A stretch of 64,000 bases of DNA. Source: DASYQD01 sp963846495. Lineage in GTDB: Bacteria; Acidobacteriota; Thermoanaerobaculia; Multivoradales; JAIOJS01. The stretch lies in the NCBI GenBank assembly GCA_963846495.1, contig CAWJWP010000017.1:372001-436000 (forward strand). Direction: 5' to 3'. The first letter of the stretch is position 1. Every line of letters starts with the position of its first letter. Both the position numbers and the translations under genes were made by a program. Shown in pieces: positions 17,363 through 27,000 of the stretch. Below the pieces are notes generated by a model. That model searched no databases, had not been told where the DNA came from, and saw only the letters and a program-made list of their open reading frames with translations.

Positions 17363-18562
17363 GTGGCTAACAGCGTCGTCCGCGTGACCCAACAGGGCTG
17401 GGGCGGCCGCCTCGGCGGCTCGATCAAGGGCGCCGTCGTCGGCGTGCTGCTGGCGATCATCGCCGTGCCGCTGCTGTTCTGGAACGAGGGACGCGCCGTC
17501 AAGCGCGCCCGCACGCTGGCGGAGGGAGCAGGCAAGGTGGTGAGCGTGCCGGCGGCGAGCGTCGATGCGGCGCGCGAGGGCGCTCTCGTCCACGTCACCG
17601 GCCAGGCGACGACCGCCGAGGTGCTGCGCGATCCCACCTTCGGCGTCGAGCGCAACGCCCTCGCCCTCGAACGTGAGGTCGAGATGTATCAATGGGTCCA
17701 GAACGAGGAGCGCAAGGAGCGCAAGAAGCTCGGCGGCGGCACCGAGACGGTGACCACCTACACCTACTCCACCGACTGGCGGCGCGAGGCGGTCGACTCC
17801 GCCTCCTTCGAGGAATCGAGCGGCCACGAGAACCCCAGCTTCCCCTTCGAGAGCGAGAGCTGGCGCGCCGGCGACGTCCGGCTGGGCGCCTACCAGCTGG
17901 CGCCCGACCTCGCCGGCGAGCTCGACGAGAAGAAAGCGGTGCCCGTCGGCGAAGCCGAGCTCGAGCGCGTCGCGGCCGACGTGCGCGAGGGTTTGACGGC
18001 CGCCGGCGGCGGCTTCTACCGCGGCGCCGATCCGGGCTCGCCCAAGGTGGGCGACGTGCGGGTGCGCTTCCAGGTCGTCGAGCCGGCGCAGGCGAGCGTG
18101 GTGGCGGCGCAGCGCGGTCAGCGCCTCGAGCCGTACCACGCGCAGGCCGGCGGCGACATCGCGCTGGTCTCCTACGGCGCGCAGAGCGCCGAGGCGATGT
18201 TCGGCGCTGCGCGCACCGCCAACAACCGGCTGACCTGGCTGCTGCGCCTCGCCGGCTTCGTGCTCCTCTTCGTCGGCATCCGCTCGCTGCTGGCGCCGCT
18301 CGCCGTCGCCGCCGACGTGGTGCCGCTCTTCGGCCGCATCGCCGGCGTCGGCCTCAGCCTCGCCGCCCTGCTGCTCGCGGCGCCGGTGGCGCTGGTGACG
18401 ATCGCCGTCGGCTGGCTCGTCTACCGCCCGCTCCTCGGCGGCGCCCTCATCGCCATCGCCGTCGGCTGTCTGGTCTGGCTCTGGCGCCGCAGCCGCAAGC
18501 CGGCGGCGGCGGTGGCGGCGCCGATCTTCGTGCCACCACCGCCGCCGGCGCCAGCGAGCTAG
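17363..18562 (+). CDS. TMEM43-family membrane protein
   Basis: A 399-residue membrane protein of the TMEM43 (LUMA) family. One membrane segment (GAVVGVLLAIIAVPLLFWNEGRAV) lies near the N-terminus. A large, probably non-cytoplasmic domain follows, and three or more membrane segments lie between residues ~290 and 375. The WNEGRA sequence right after the first helix is a family hallmark. The GTG at 17363 was chosen because AGGAGG (17351-17356) precedes it by six bases. The C-terminus is a Pro-rich tail. The bacterial function of the family is unknown. The stop codon shares the palindrome CTAG (18559-18562) with the stop of the convergent peptidase gene. Confidence 0.85.
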   Translation: MANSVVRVTQQGWGGRLGGSIKGAVVGVLLAIIAVPLLFWNEGRAVKRARTLAEGAGKVVSVPAASVDAAREGALVHVTGQATTAEVLRDPTFGVERNALALEREVEMYQWVQNEERKERKKLGGGTETVTTYTYSTDWRREAVDSASFEESSGHENPSFPFESESWRAGDVRLGAYQLAPDLAGELDEKKAVPVGEAELERVAADVREGLTAAGGGFYRGADPGSPKVGDVRVRFQVVEPAQASVVAAQRGQRLEPYHAQAGGDIALVSYGAQSAEAMFGAARTANNRLTWLLRLAGFVLLFVGIRSLLAPLAVAADVVPLFGRIAGVGLSLAALLLAAPVALVTIAVGWLVYRPLLGGALIAIAVGCLVWLWRRSRKPAAAVAAPIFVPPPPPAPAS

Positions 18563-21500
18563 TGCTGAGGATGGCCTAGGGGCAGGCTCGTCGCCGGGTC
18601 GCCGAGCAGGATGGTGCCGAGCACCACGTCGTGCCCGCTGCCCGTCTTGAGCAGCTGCCGCTTTGCGGCGTTGAGCGCCTCGCCGAGCGTCTGACCGCCA
18701 CGGTCGACCTGGGCGAGGAACAGCTCGCCGAGCTGCTGCTGGATGCCCTGCGGCAACAGGGTCGAGGCACCCACGGCCGCCGCCGCGCCGCCCGAGGCGC
18801 GGAGCAGGTGCGCCGATAGCGACTCGTAGGCGGGCTCGACGTAGTAGCTGTTCCAGCACCCCCACTGCGCCACCAGGTTCGGGTGGGCGGCATTGGTCAT
18901 GGCCGCGACGTCCTGCCAGGTCAGCAGCGGCGTGAAGTCCCACTGGCCGGGGGAGGAGTGGCCGACGAAGCTCATCAACGGCGTGCCGGCATGGAAGCCC
19001 GCGAGCACCCTTTGGCGCGCGGGAGCGGAGCCCTGGTGGTCGACCGGGACGAGATCGGCTGCCCACGACGGCAGCGCGTTGCGGAACCGCTCGCCGACGT
19101 CGGCGAGCTCGTGGCCGTTGTCGGACGCCCCGGAGACGAGCATCGCCTGCTTGTGCGTCGACGGCAGCATCTGCTCCCACCGCAGCAGCTTGGCGATCAC
19201 TGAGCTCGCCTCCGACGGCGTGCGCACCGGCAGGCGGCCGATGGGCACGTCGGCGACGCCGTCGCGGTCGCCGTCGACCAGACGCTCGTCGGTGGGCGAG
19301 AAGGTGACGTACTGCGCGTAAGGCAGGTATTCGGTGGGCACGAAGGAGATCGAGCCCCGACCGAGGTGGTCCCACGGATCGGTGGTGTCGGCGCCGACCA
19401 GCAAAACGTAGCGCAGGTTGCCGCCCTCCAGGCTGGCGAGCAGGAAGGAGCGCAGCGCGGCAGCCGAAGAGGCATGGTCGCTGTAGGCGGCGAAGATGCG
19501 ATCGGTGGTGACCACGTCGGTGACGAAGCCGCGGCCCTGCTCGAGGCCGACCAGCGGCCCCAGCGACGAAGCGAGCGATGGGTGGGTGACGATGACGTAC
19601 TGCGCGCTCGACTTCGTTTGCGGCATCGGGATGGCGGGGACGACGGCGGGCGTGAACAGCGCCGACGTCGCCGCCGCGTAGACCTCGCCGGTGGACGCCA
19701 CGGCGACCGTACCGTCCTTTCCGGCCGCCAGCACGTCGCGGCCGACGGCAGCCTTGCCGGTGCTGAGCTTCCAGATCGCCACTTCCGAGCCGGGCACGAA
19801 GCCCGCGATTCGGGTGCCCAGCACGACGTTCAGCATGCCGTCGAAGCGCTGGCCGCGCGCTACGGTCCGGCGCCAGTAGGAGACCGAGTAGCCGTCGAAG
19901 GCGATGTTGTCGAACTCGAAGCCGGTGTCGCCCGGCACCAACACCTCGAGCAGGTTGCCGCTGGCGATCGCCACGTCGGAGACGTCGAGCGGCTTGCGGG
20001 TCCATGGCCGCAGCCCGTCGAACCGGGCGTTGGCGATCTCCTTGCCGTTGAGCCGCACCACCACGTGGTGGTCGGGGTCGGTGCCGGGGAAGTCGCCGAA
20101 CCCCCAGGCCTGCAGGTCCAGCATCACCGGACCTGCGACCAGGTCCGGCAGGTCGAAGGTGCGGGACAGCGACACCGGTCCGCCCCAGGCCAGCAGCCCC
20201 TGCTCGTACCACGGGTCGCCGTTGGGCGAGGAGAAGCTGTAGTTGGTGTCCGCCTCGTGCACGTCGACGGCCGCCGCGACGCCCACGTCGTCGCCCCGCA
20301 CGACCAGCGGGCCGGTGCCGACCGCACGGTCCGGCGCATCGCGACGTAGCTCGATGGCGTCAACCGGGCTGGTCAGGGTCAACTGCGGACGGGCGACGAA
20401 CTCGATGAAGCTGCCGGGACCGAAAGGTTTCCCGCTGGAGACGAAGCGCGGGATGGGCTTGCCCCCGTCGAGGAGGGCGATGCCTTGCGGATCGGCGCCT
20501 ATGAGGTCGAGGCCCGCAGCCAGTAGCTGCTCGTAGGTGACACGGTGAATCCCCTTCTCGCGCACCAGAAGCAGGCCGCCCGCGCTAAGCAGGCCGCCCG
20601 CGCCCGAGCCGGTCGGCGCGCCCGACTCGGCCGCCACCATACGCTCGAGCGGTGAGACGAGGCCGGTCTCGGCACGCACTGCCGCCCAGTCGATCGCCGC
20701 GCGCGTCGGTTCCTCGCCGACCGTCTTGCCGACGGTGAACGGACCGTGACGGCGAGTGACACCGAACAGCGACACGTCCTCGACCTGCACGGCCACCACT
20801 TCCGGCCCGGCCGCGACGTCGACCTCGTAGCTCTGCGGCTCGAAGGAGTCGGGGCGCCGGGTGCGCACGGTGCTCAACAGGGTGCGTCCGCCCTTCGCGT
20901 CGAGGCCCCACAGCCGGAAGCCGGCGTTGGAGGTTTCGGTGGCGGTCGTCCAGCGCACGCGCAGACCGTCTGCCCGGCGCTCGCTGTCGACGTAGGCGAC
21001 GGTCACCGGCAGCGTCCCGGCGGCGATCAGATAGTCCTCCACCTCGCCGTCGGGCGCCTGGGTGCCGGCGGCGTCGGTCGGCGACTCGGCCCGCGCCTGG
21101 GTGGTGGTGAACCGGAACCGCGCGTACGTGGCGCTGTTGCCGCCGCAGACGGAAGGCACCGAGCTCCACGACACGGTGCGATTGGAGTTGCTGGTCCCCG
21201 TCGGCACGGTGTGGGTGGTCGAGCGCTCGCCGCCGTCGGCGAAGTCGCCGTCGCGGTTCCAGTCCACGTAACCGACCAGGTAGCCGGTCGCGCCGGAGCT
21301 GTTCGTGGCATTGACGGTGACCGAGTAGGTGCCGTTGCCCGGGCAGCTGCCGAAGGTCGACACGCCGTCCTCGTCGTCGGCCCCGCTGATCGCGGTGTTG
21401 TCGTCAGTGTTGGCGTTGGCGCCGGGCTGGCCATCGGACTCGCCGTCGGGCCGGTTGGCGCCAAGGTATAGAAGCCGGTTGCCGAGCACGTGCTTGGGTC

Positions 21501-22794
21501 CGCTGCTGAGCTGGTCGCCGTAGGTGTTGGGCGCGTCGCCGTAGTCGAAGGCGCAGAACGAGAAATCGCTGATGCCGACGAGCTGGTCGCCGGGCTCGCT
21601 CGGTTGGTCGTCCCCGGCGTCGTAGTGGACGGTGACGGTGGTGAGCGCGCGGTCGAACTTGTAGGTCTCGGTGGCGCAGTCCGCTCCGTTGTCGCACGCC
21701 GAGTCGCCCTCGATGCCGTCGCCGGCGATCTGGAAGTTCGGGGTGGCGTCCGGCGACGTCCGGCCGTAGCGCGCATGGCCGCCGCCGACGGCGTCCGCCT
21801 CGACGCGGATGATGTCCTCGAAGTCGTCATCGGCCTGGTCGGAGTCCAGCGTCGAGAACTCGAGGTCCTGGGCCGCGCTCGAGAAGGAGAAGGTGACCAG
21901 CTGGCCGAGGACCTCCGAGTCCTGCGTCCCGGCGGTGTTCTGAGCGTCCATGTAGAGGCTGTAGTAGCCGTCGTGCCCGCCCAGGCTGTCGCTGTCGGTG
22001 CGGAAGTTGTACCAGCCGCTGCCCACGTTGTTGACGCCGCCGGCGTAGTTCGTCGTCGTCGTCTGGCTGAGCGTGACGTCGCCGACCGTCGTGCTGGAGA
22101 AGACGGCGTTGTTGCCGTTGCTCTGCCAGTCGTAAGTCATGCGGCTCGTGCAGACGCTGCCGGCCGCCGTCGAGCTCTCCAGGATCAGGCGGGCGCGGTT
22201 GTAGGAGTTGGCACCGCCGTCGTCGTCGACGTCGCAGACCCGCAGCGTCCAGGTCCCCACCGAGTTGCCGGTGTAGAAGTCCATCCCGGAGACCGTGACC
22301 AGGCGGTTGAAGAACGGCGCCGCGGTGGGGTCCGTGTCGCCGTCGTTCAGCGGTGCGGTGCCGTCCTCTCCGGCATCGCTGTTGCTCGAGAACAAGACGT
22401 CATAGTTGGTGGGCGCGGCGTCGTTGGAGTTGGAACCGGTCACCAACACGAGCGGCGGCGTGCCGCCTAGGCTCGCCCCCGGGTTGAACAGCTCGATGCG
22501 GAGCTCGGTGCGGTGCTCGTGCGTGACGTCGAGGCCGAGGGCAACGCGCTGGACCGTGAAGCTGTCGCTCGCGGGTACGGTGAAGCTCCGCGTGACGCCG
22601 GTGGTGCCGCAGTTGCCGGTGACGTCAGCCGCCGGATCGGCGATGGTCACCGCCGCACCGGGTGTGTCGTCGTACTGGTAGACGTGTGCGAGCGCCGGAT
22701 GGGCCAGGAGGGCGGCCCCGAAGACGGCGATCGCGACCCCACGCAGCGGCTCGATTCCCTTCCTGCTCGACGCAGTCCCTCGCCTGCTCGACAT
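18559..22794 (-). CDS. Exported C25-family (gingipain-type) cysteine peptidase with GEVED domain
   Basis: A 1,411-residue exported protein. After a signal peptide (GVAIAVFGAALLAHPALA) residues ~40-210 resemble the P/proprotein-convertase beta-sandwich (GTWTLRVCDVDDDGG). A GEVED module follows, with PDGEVEDYLIAA near residue 590. Residues ~960-1400 are the C25 peptidase: SFVGHSSPGQW holds the likely catalytic His (~1279) and VAQWGCWNSYYV the Cys (~1313). No C-terminal sorting domain is present; the protein ends soon after the catalytic fold (LLGDPATSLPLG). A good GAGGAG lies before the ATG. It is 152 bases downstream of the cassette 2 genes on the same strand and may be co-expressed or use the weak promoter at 22895-22924. 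Arg/Lys specificity cannot be read from the sequence. Confidence 0.87.
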   Translation of the reverse strand: MSSRRGTASSRKGIEPLRGVAIAVFGAALLAHPALAHVYQYDDTPGAAVTIADPAADVTGNCGTTGVTRSFTVPASDSFTVQRVALGLDVTHEHRTELRIELFNPGASLGGTPPLVLVTGSNSNDAAPTNYDVLFSSNSDAGEDGTAPLNDGDTDPTAAPFFNRLVTVSGMDFYTGNSVGTWTLRVCDVDDDGGANSYNRARLILESSTAAGSVCTSRMTYDWQSNGNNAVFSSTTVGDVTLSQTTTTNYAGGVNNVGSGWYNFRTDSDSLGGHDGYYSLYMDAQNTAGTQDSEVLGQLVTFSFSSAAQDLEFSTLDSDQADDDFEDIIRVEADAVGGGHARYGRTSPDATPNFQIAGDGIEGDSACDNGADCATETYKFDRALTTVTVHYDAGDDQPSEPGDQLVGISDFSFCAFDYGDAPNTYGDQLSSGPKHVLGNRLLYLGANRPDGESDGQPGANANTDDNTAISGADDEDGVSTFGSCPGNGTYSVTVNATNSSGATGYLVGYVDWNRDGDFADGGERSTTHTVPTGTSNSNRTVSWSSVPSVCGGNSATYARFRFTTTQARAESPTDAAGTQAPDGEVEDYLIAAGTLPVTVAYVDSERRADGLRVRWTTATETSNAGFRLWGLDAKGGRTLLSTVRTRRPDSFEPQSYEVDVAAGPEVVAVQVEDVSLFGVTRRHGPFTVGKTVGEEPTRAAIDWAAVRAETGLVSPLERMVAAESGAPTGSGAGGLLSAGGLLLVREKGIHRVTYEQLLAAGLDLIGADPQGIALLDGGKPIPRFVSSGKPFGPGSFIEFVARPQLTLTSPVDAIELRRDAPDRAVGTGPLVVRGDDVGVAAAVDVHEADTNYSFSSPNGDPWYEQGLLAWGGPVSLSRTFDLPDLVAGPVMLDLQAWGFGDFPGTDPDHHVVVRLNGKEIANARFDGLRPWTRKPLDVSDVAIASGNLLEVLVPGDTGFEFDNIAFDGYSVSYWRRTVARGQRFDGMLNVVLGTRIAGFVPGSEVAIWKLSTGKAAVGRDVLAAGKDGTVAVASTGEVYAAATSALFTPAVVPAIPMPQTKSSAQYVIVTHPSLASSLGPLVGLEQGRGFVTDVVTTDRIFAAYSDHASSAAALRSFLLASLEGGNLRYVLLVGADTTDPWDHLGRGSISFVPTEYLPYAQYVTFSPTDERLVDGDRDGVADVPIGRLPVRTPSEASSVIAKLLRWEQMLPSTHKQAMLVSGASDNGHELADVGERFRNALPSWAADLVPVDHQGSAPARQRVLAGFHAGTPLMSFVGHSSPGQWDFTPLLTWQDVAAMTNAAHPNLVAQWGCWNSYYVEPAYESLSAHLLRASGGAAAAVGASTLLPQGIQQQLGELFLAQVDRGGQTLGEALNAAKRQLLKTGSGHDVVLGTILLGDPATSLPLGHPQH

Positions 22795-22894
22795 CGGTGC
22801 TCCTCACGGTTGCATCGGCAGCTGCTTCGGCCCAGGAGCTGCCGCAGGTCCCTAGGAAAGGCAATGCGGCCGAAAGCGTCGACTGGAGAACTGA

Positions 22895-22924
22895 CTCATA
22901 CTTTTCAGTGAACTGATTTCACAA
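22895..22924 (-). promoter_or_regulatory. Candidate promoter for the C25 peptidase gene
   Basis: On the minus strand TTGTGA (22924-22919) and TATGAG (22900-22895), each 4 of 6 to consensus, are spaced by 18 bases in a noticeably AT-richer patch about 100 bases before the peptidase ATG. Confidence 0.27.
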
Positions 22925-22946
22925 TGGCTGCCCCTGCGCCGGCCGG

Positions 22947-24032
22947 CTAGCGCTGCGGGCTGCCATGGGGCAGCGGCCGATGGCGCGCCTCGAGCGCCAA
23001 GCGATCGAACTCACTCAATCCCAGGAACGTCACCCGGAAGTTGGTGGTCTGACCGGGGGCGAGGGCCGTGGTGCCGAGCAGCGCACGCTGCGCGCCGATG
23101 ACCGCGCCACGTTCGTCGAGGAGCCGGGCGTGCACCTCAATGTCGCGCGCCCACGTCGCCGTCGGGTTGGTGACCTCGCCGACGAAGGCCAGCACGGCGG
23201 GCGGCACTCCCGGATCGGGACGCCACGTGAGCTGGAGCTGCGTCTTGGTCGCAGCGCTCGGCTCGCCGGCCGGCTGCGAGGGGCCGGCGGGCGTGGGAGT
23301 CGGCGCCGCCGCGGCCGGCTCGCTCTCGGCGGATGGACGGAGGGTCGCGCGGTCGGAGGTGAAAGCGAACTCGGCGCGAGCGACGGATGGAGCGCCCGGC
23401 AGTCGGAGGACGAAGGCACCGGTGCCGCCCGGCCGCAGGCCGGGAGGCAGGGGTGTCACGGTCGACTTCGCAATCAGGCCACCGTCGCGGTCGAAGGCGG
23501 CGATCTCGATCCTGATGCCGAAGCGGATGTCGTCCCCCGGGTTGCGGATCTTGCCCGTCAACGAGGTCTCGTTGGTCTCGGCGTCATAGCGGCTGGACCA
23601 GTTGAGGACCTCGAGCTCACCGCCGCCGCCCGGAGGACCGTTCGGCTTGGGGGCGACTCCGGTGCCGGCATCCGCAGCAGCGGCGCCGGGAGCGGCATCC
23701 GTGGCGCGCGCCGGGCCGCGCGACGCTGCCGCCAGGTCGGCGTCCGTCAGCGTCAACACCGCGGGACGCCGCGGCGTCGGCGTGGGCAGGGGCTTGGGAG
23801 CAAGCGCCTCCCGTGTCACCCGCGCCGAGGCCTCGAGGTCCACCTGCGACGCCGGCAGCGAGCCCAGGGTGCCGTTGGGGAGCGTGAAGACCACCCGCTC
23901 CCCCCGCACCTCCCAAGCCCCCCGCGTCTCGACTCGGCTGGCGTCGTGAAGCTGCAGCCAGTCCGCGGCGGCCGAGCCGGCCGCCACGAGCAGCGGCAAC
24001 AGGACGACGAAGGGGAGTCGGCGGCCTGCCAC
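22947..24032 (-). CDS. Exported protein with two FxLYD-like domains following pilY1 (cassette 2)
   Basis: A 361-residue paralogue of the protein at 15766-16539. The signal peptide (PFVVLLPLLVAAGSAAA) is followed by the same short module, DWLQLHDASRVETRGAW to FTLPNGTLGSLP. Two FxLYD-like beta-sandwiches come next: one around TSLTGKIRNPGDDIRFGI and one around LAFVGEVTNPTATWARDI, separated by a Pro/Ala-rich linker. The cassette 1 version has only the second type. Translation starts at a GTG that abuts the pilY1 stop (TGAGTG), implying coupling. The function is unknown. Conservation of the module directly downstream of both pilY1 genes points to a role in PilY1 or tip assembly in the periplasm. 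Confidence 0.75.
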   Translation of the reverse strand: MAGRRLPFVVLLPLLVAAGSAAADWLQLHDASRVETRGAWEVRGERVVFTLPNGTLGSLPASQVDLEASARVTREALAPKPLPTPTPRRPAVLTLTDADLAAASRGPARATDAAPGAAAADAGTGVAPKPNGPPGGGGELEVLNWSSRYDAETNETSLTGKIRNPGDDIRFGIRIEIAAFDRDGGLIAKSTVTPLPPGLRPGGTGAFVLRLPGAPSVARAEFAFTSDRATLRPSAESEPAAAAPTPTPAGPSQPAGEPSAATKTQLQLTWRPDPGVPPAVLAFVGEVTNPTATWARDIEVHARLLDERGAVIGAQRALLGTTALAPGQTTNFRVTFLGLSEFDRLALEARHRPLPHGSPQR

Positions 24033-27000
24033 TCAGTTCTCCCGCCAGTTGCGCTCCGTGATGGCGATGGGTATGCAGGCGGGCACGAAGATGCCCCGCT
24101 GCGACATGCGCTGACCCAGCCGCAGGTAGTAGTTGCCGTAGCGGGCGTTGGGCGGTCCGTTCTGTTTGAGCACCGAGGCGACGTTTTGCAGGCGCTCGCT
24201 GCTGCAAGAGAGCTCCGCGGACTCGCTGACCGGCTGCCCGCCGGTGACGTTCTGCGTCTGCGACTGCTCGACGAAGGGGCTGGTGACGAAGTCGGTGACC
24301 TCGAAGAAGCGCTCGCTGTCGGCGTCCAGCATGTCGAGGTCGGTGACGGCGTTGCCGTTGAAGGCGAAGACCACGAAGTTGCGGCTGACGCCCGAGCGCG
24401 CGCAGAGACGATCGAGGTCGCCGCCTTCCTCCTCGATCTTGGGCTGGAAGCTCGAGACGACGAGGATGCCGGAGGCGCCGAAGGCCTTGGTGATCACGCG
24501 CTCCTTGGCATCGAGCAACATGTACCAACCCGGATCCTTCCCTGGTTCCGGATCGAGCAGCAGGTTGCGGTTGCCGCTGACGGCGCTGCCCTCGGGAGTG
24601 ATCTGGCGGTAGTTTGCCTCCGTGCGCGGCAGGGCCGGGGAGGTGGTGGGCGTGAAGCCCTCGTCGACGATGACGTAGAGCCGCCCCTGGCCGGCCGCGG
24701 GGTCCCACAGGTCGTCGCGGTCGCCGGTGCCGAACACCAACGCGAACTGACCCAGGCGCTGGATGAAGAGCAACTGCATCTGCAGGTAGATGGGCTGATC
24801 GGCGCCGGTGCGGAAGATGACGAAGGGGTTCCATGCCGCCGCCGCGACGCGCTTGACGGTGGTCATGACGTCGTTGCGGTCACGGACGGCGACGTCGACG
24901 AGCTGCTGCGCCTGCGAGACGTCGATCTTGTACACGCGCCCGGTCGTGGTGCCGAAGTAGATGACGTCGGCGACGTTGTCGCCATCGGGATCGAGCACGG
25001 CCACCGAGGGGACCGAGCCGTCGACCTCGCGCTTGTACAGCGGCTGACCGGTCTCGGCGTCGAGGAGGTAGACGAAGTTGCCGAAGCGCGGCTGTGACAC
25101 CGCCTTGTAGAGCGGGTCGAGGCCGCCGCCCACCACCACCACGAAGCGGTCCTCGGTGATCGGTTGCTGGGTCTGGGGGTCGACCTCCCCGGTGAGCAAG
25201 CGGATGCGCGTCGGCACCGGCTTCGACCACGGCACGCCGAGGTCGCCGTCGCCGTTGTCGTCCTCGTCCCACGGCTGCCCGGTCGCCGGGCTGCGGTCGG
25301 TGAACTCCCACAGCCGCTGTGGGTAGGGACGAGGGCAGCCGGTGGGCGTGGAGCCGTCCGTGCTCAGGCAGCCGGGAATGGCCTCGGGGTCCTTGCCGCC
25401 GGCGTCGACCGCGTCGGGGGCGAAGCCGAAGGAGGTGGCATCGAGCGGGTCCGGCTGCGTGACGTCGAGGGCGAAGTAGCCGAGCCGCACCGGCTCGCTG
25501 CCCGTGCCGCCGGTCTCCGGCTGGCGCACCAGCGCGCCTCCGAGCTTGCGGCCGCCGTCCCGCATGGCGCCGACCACGATGGTGTGCCACTGCTCGTCGC
25601 TCCTGAAGAAGGCATCGGCCGAGACCACCGGGCCGTCGATGCCGTAGATGTGCTTGTCGTCCTCGGCTTGCTCGCGGAGGATGGGCAGCGCCATTCGCGG
25701 CACGTAGGAGAAGATCTCGACGCCGTCGCCGTTGGAGAAGGGCAGCGGCAGCGTGCCCGAGTTGCGGGTGATGCGCCCGGCGTCGAAGGCGTGGAGCTGT
25801 CCATCGTTGGTGCCCAGCATCAGGACACGTCGTCGATACTGATGCTTGAAGGCGAAGCACCGATAGCCGCGATCGGAGCTGCTGGTCAGGTTGCACTCTC
25901 CGGGCGGATCGTCGCCGAAGCTGTTGTTGGCCAGGTCCTCGAAGTCTCCGGGCCTCTCTATCGACAGCGGCTCGGAGTGGAAGGCATCGCCCAGCACGTA
26001 GTCGATGTTGACGCCACCCGCCGTCTCGGTCTTGATCTGCAGCGTCTCGTCGATGATGGCGGTCGCCCGCGTTTTGCTGGCGGCCGGTACCGGTGAGGTG
26101 GCGGCGTTGGCGAAACCCAGCCCGCCGACGAGGTCGAGCCAGGCGGGGTTGTCGGCCGTGGCGGGCGGCTGGAACAGCCGCAGCGTTCCGCCGGCCGCGG
26201 GGTACAGCACGCGCCGCTGACCGACGCCCGTGCCGAGCTTGCGATTGCCCGCCGTCACCTCGGCCGGCGTGGGCGCTTGCGCCAGGAGCTCCGTACCGAG
26301 GTCCCAGAGGTGACAGCCGGCGGTGACGGTGTCGGAGCACTTGCGGTAATTGGGCTTGGCGGGGTCGTCGAGCGGCACGCCCCCGTCGATCGGCAGCGGC
26401 TTGACGAAGCCGTCGAGGTGACCGTCCCACCACGAAGTGTCGTCGATGGGGGTGAAGTCGGAGAGGTAGATCTTGTCCTTGACGTTCGCCTCCACCGACG
26501 GTACCGCCGCCGAGGCGAAGGCGCGCGACTCCTCGTCGATCGACTGGAAAATGCTGGTCAGCGCCTCGACCAACTCGTTCTTGTTCTGCGGGTAGAGAGG
26601 GTCTCCCTTGCCGTCGCCGCACTGGGCGGCGTTGGGGCTGCTGGGCGGGACGCAGTTCTCGGTCACCGTCGCCGAGCAGACGACGCAGTCCGGCTGGCCC
26701 CCCTTCTCGGCGATGCACTTGAGAGAGTCGGCCGTGCCGCTGGGGATGCCGAAGGCCACCACGTAGCTGCGGAAGTTCTCCTGCACGCGCAAGTTGTCGA
26801 CCGCCGTGCAGACCGAGTTGATCGACTGGCAGTTCTCGTCGCCGTCGGTCAGCACCAGCAGGTACTTGCGGCGGCAGCGCCAGTCCGGGTCGAGGGCCGC
26901 GGCCTTGACGCGCCAGCCGGTGCTGGGCGTCTGCATCCAGGCCCGGAAGTTGTCGATCGACCGCGCGATGGGCGTGGAGCCGAAGGCCAGCAGGGGCCGC

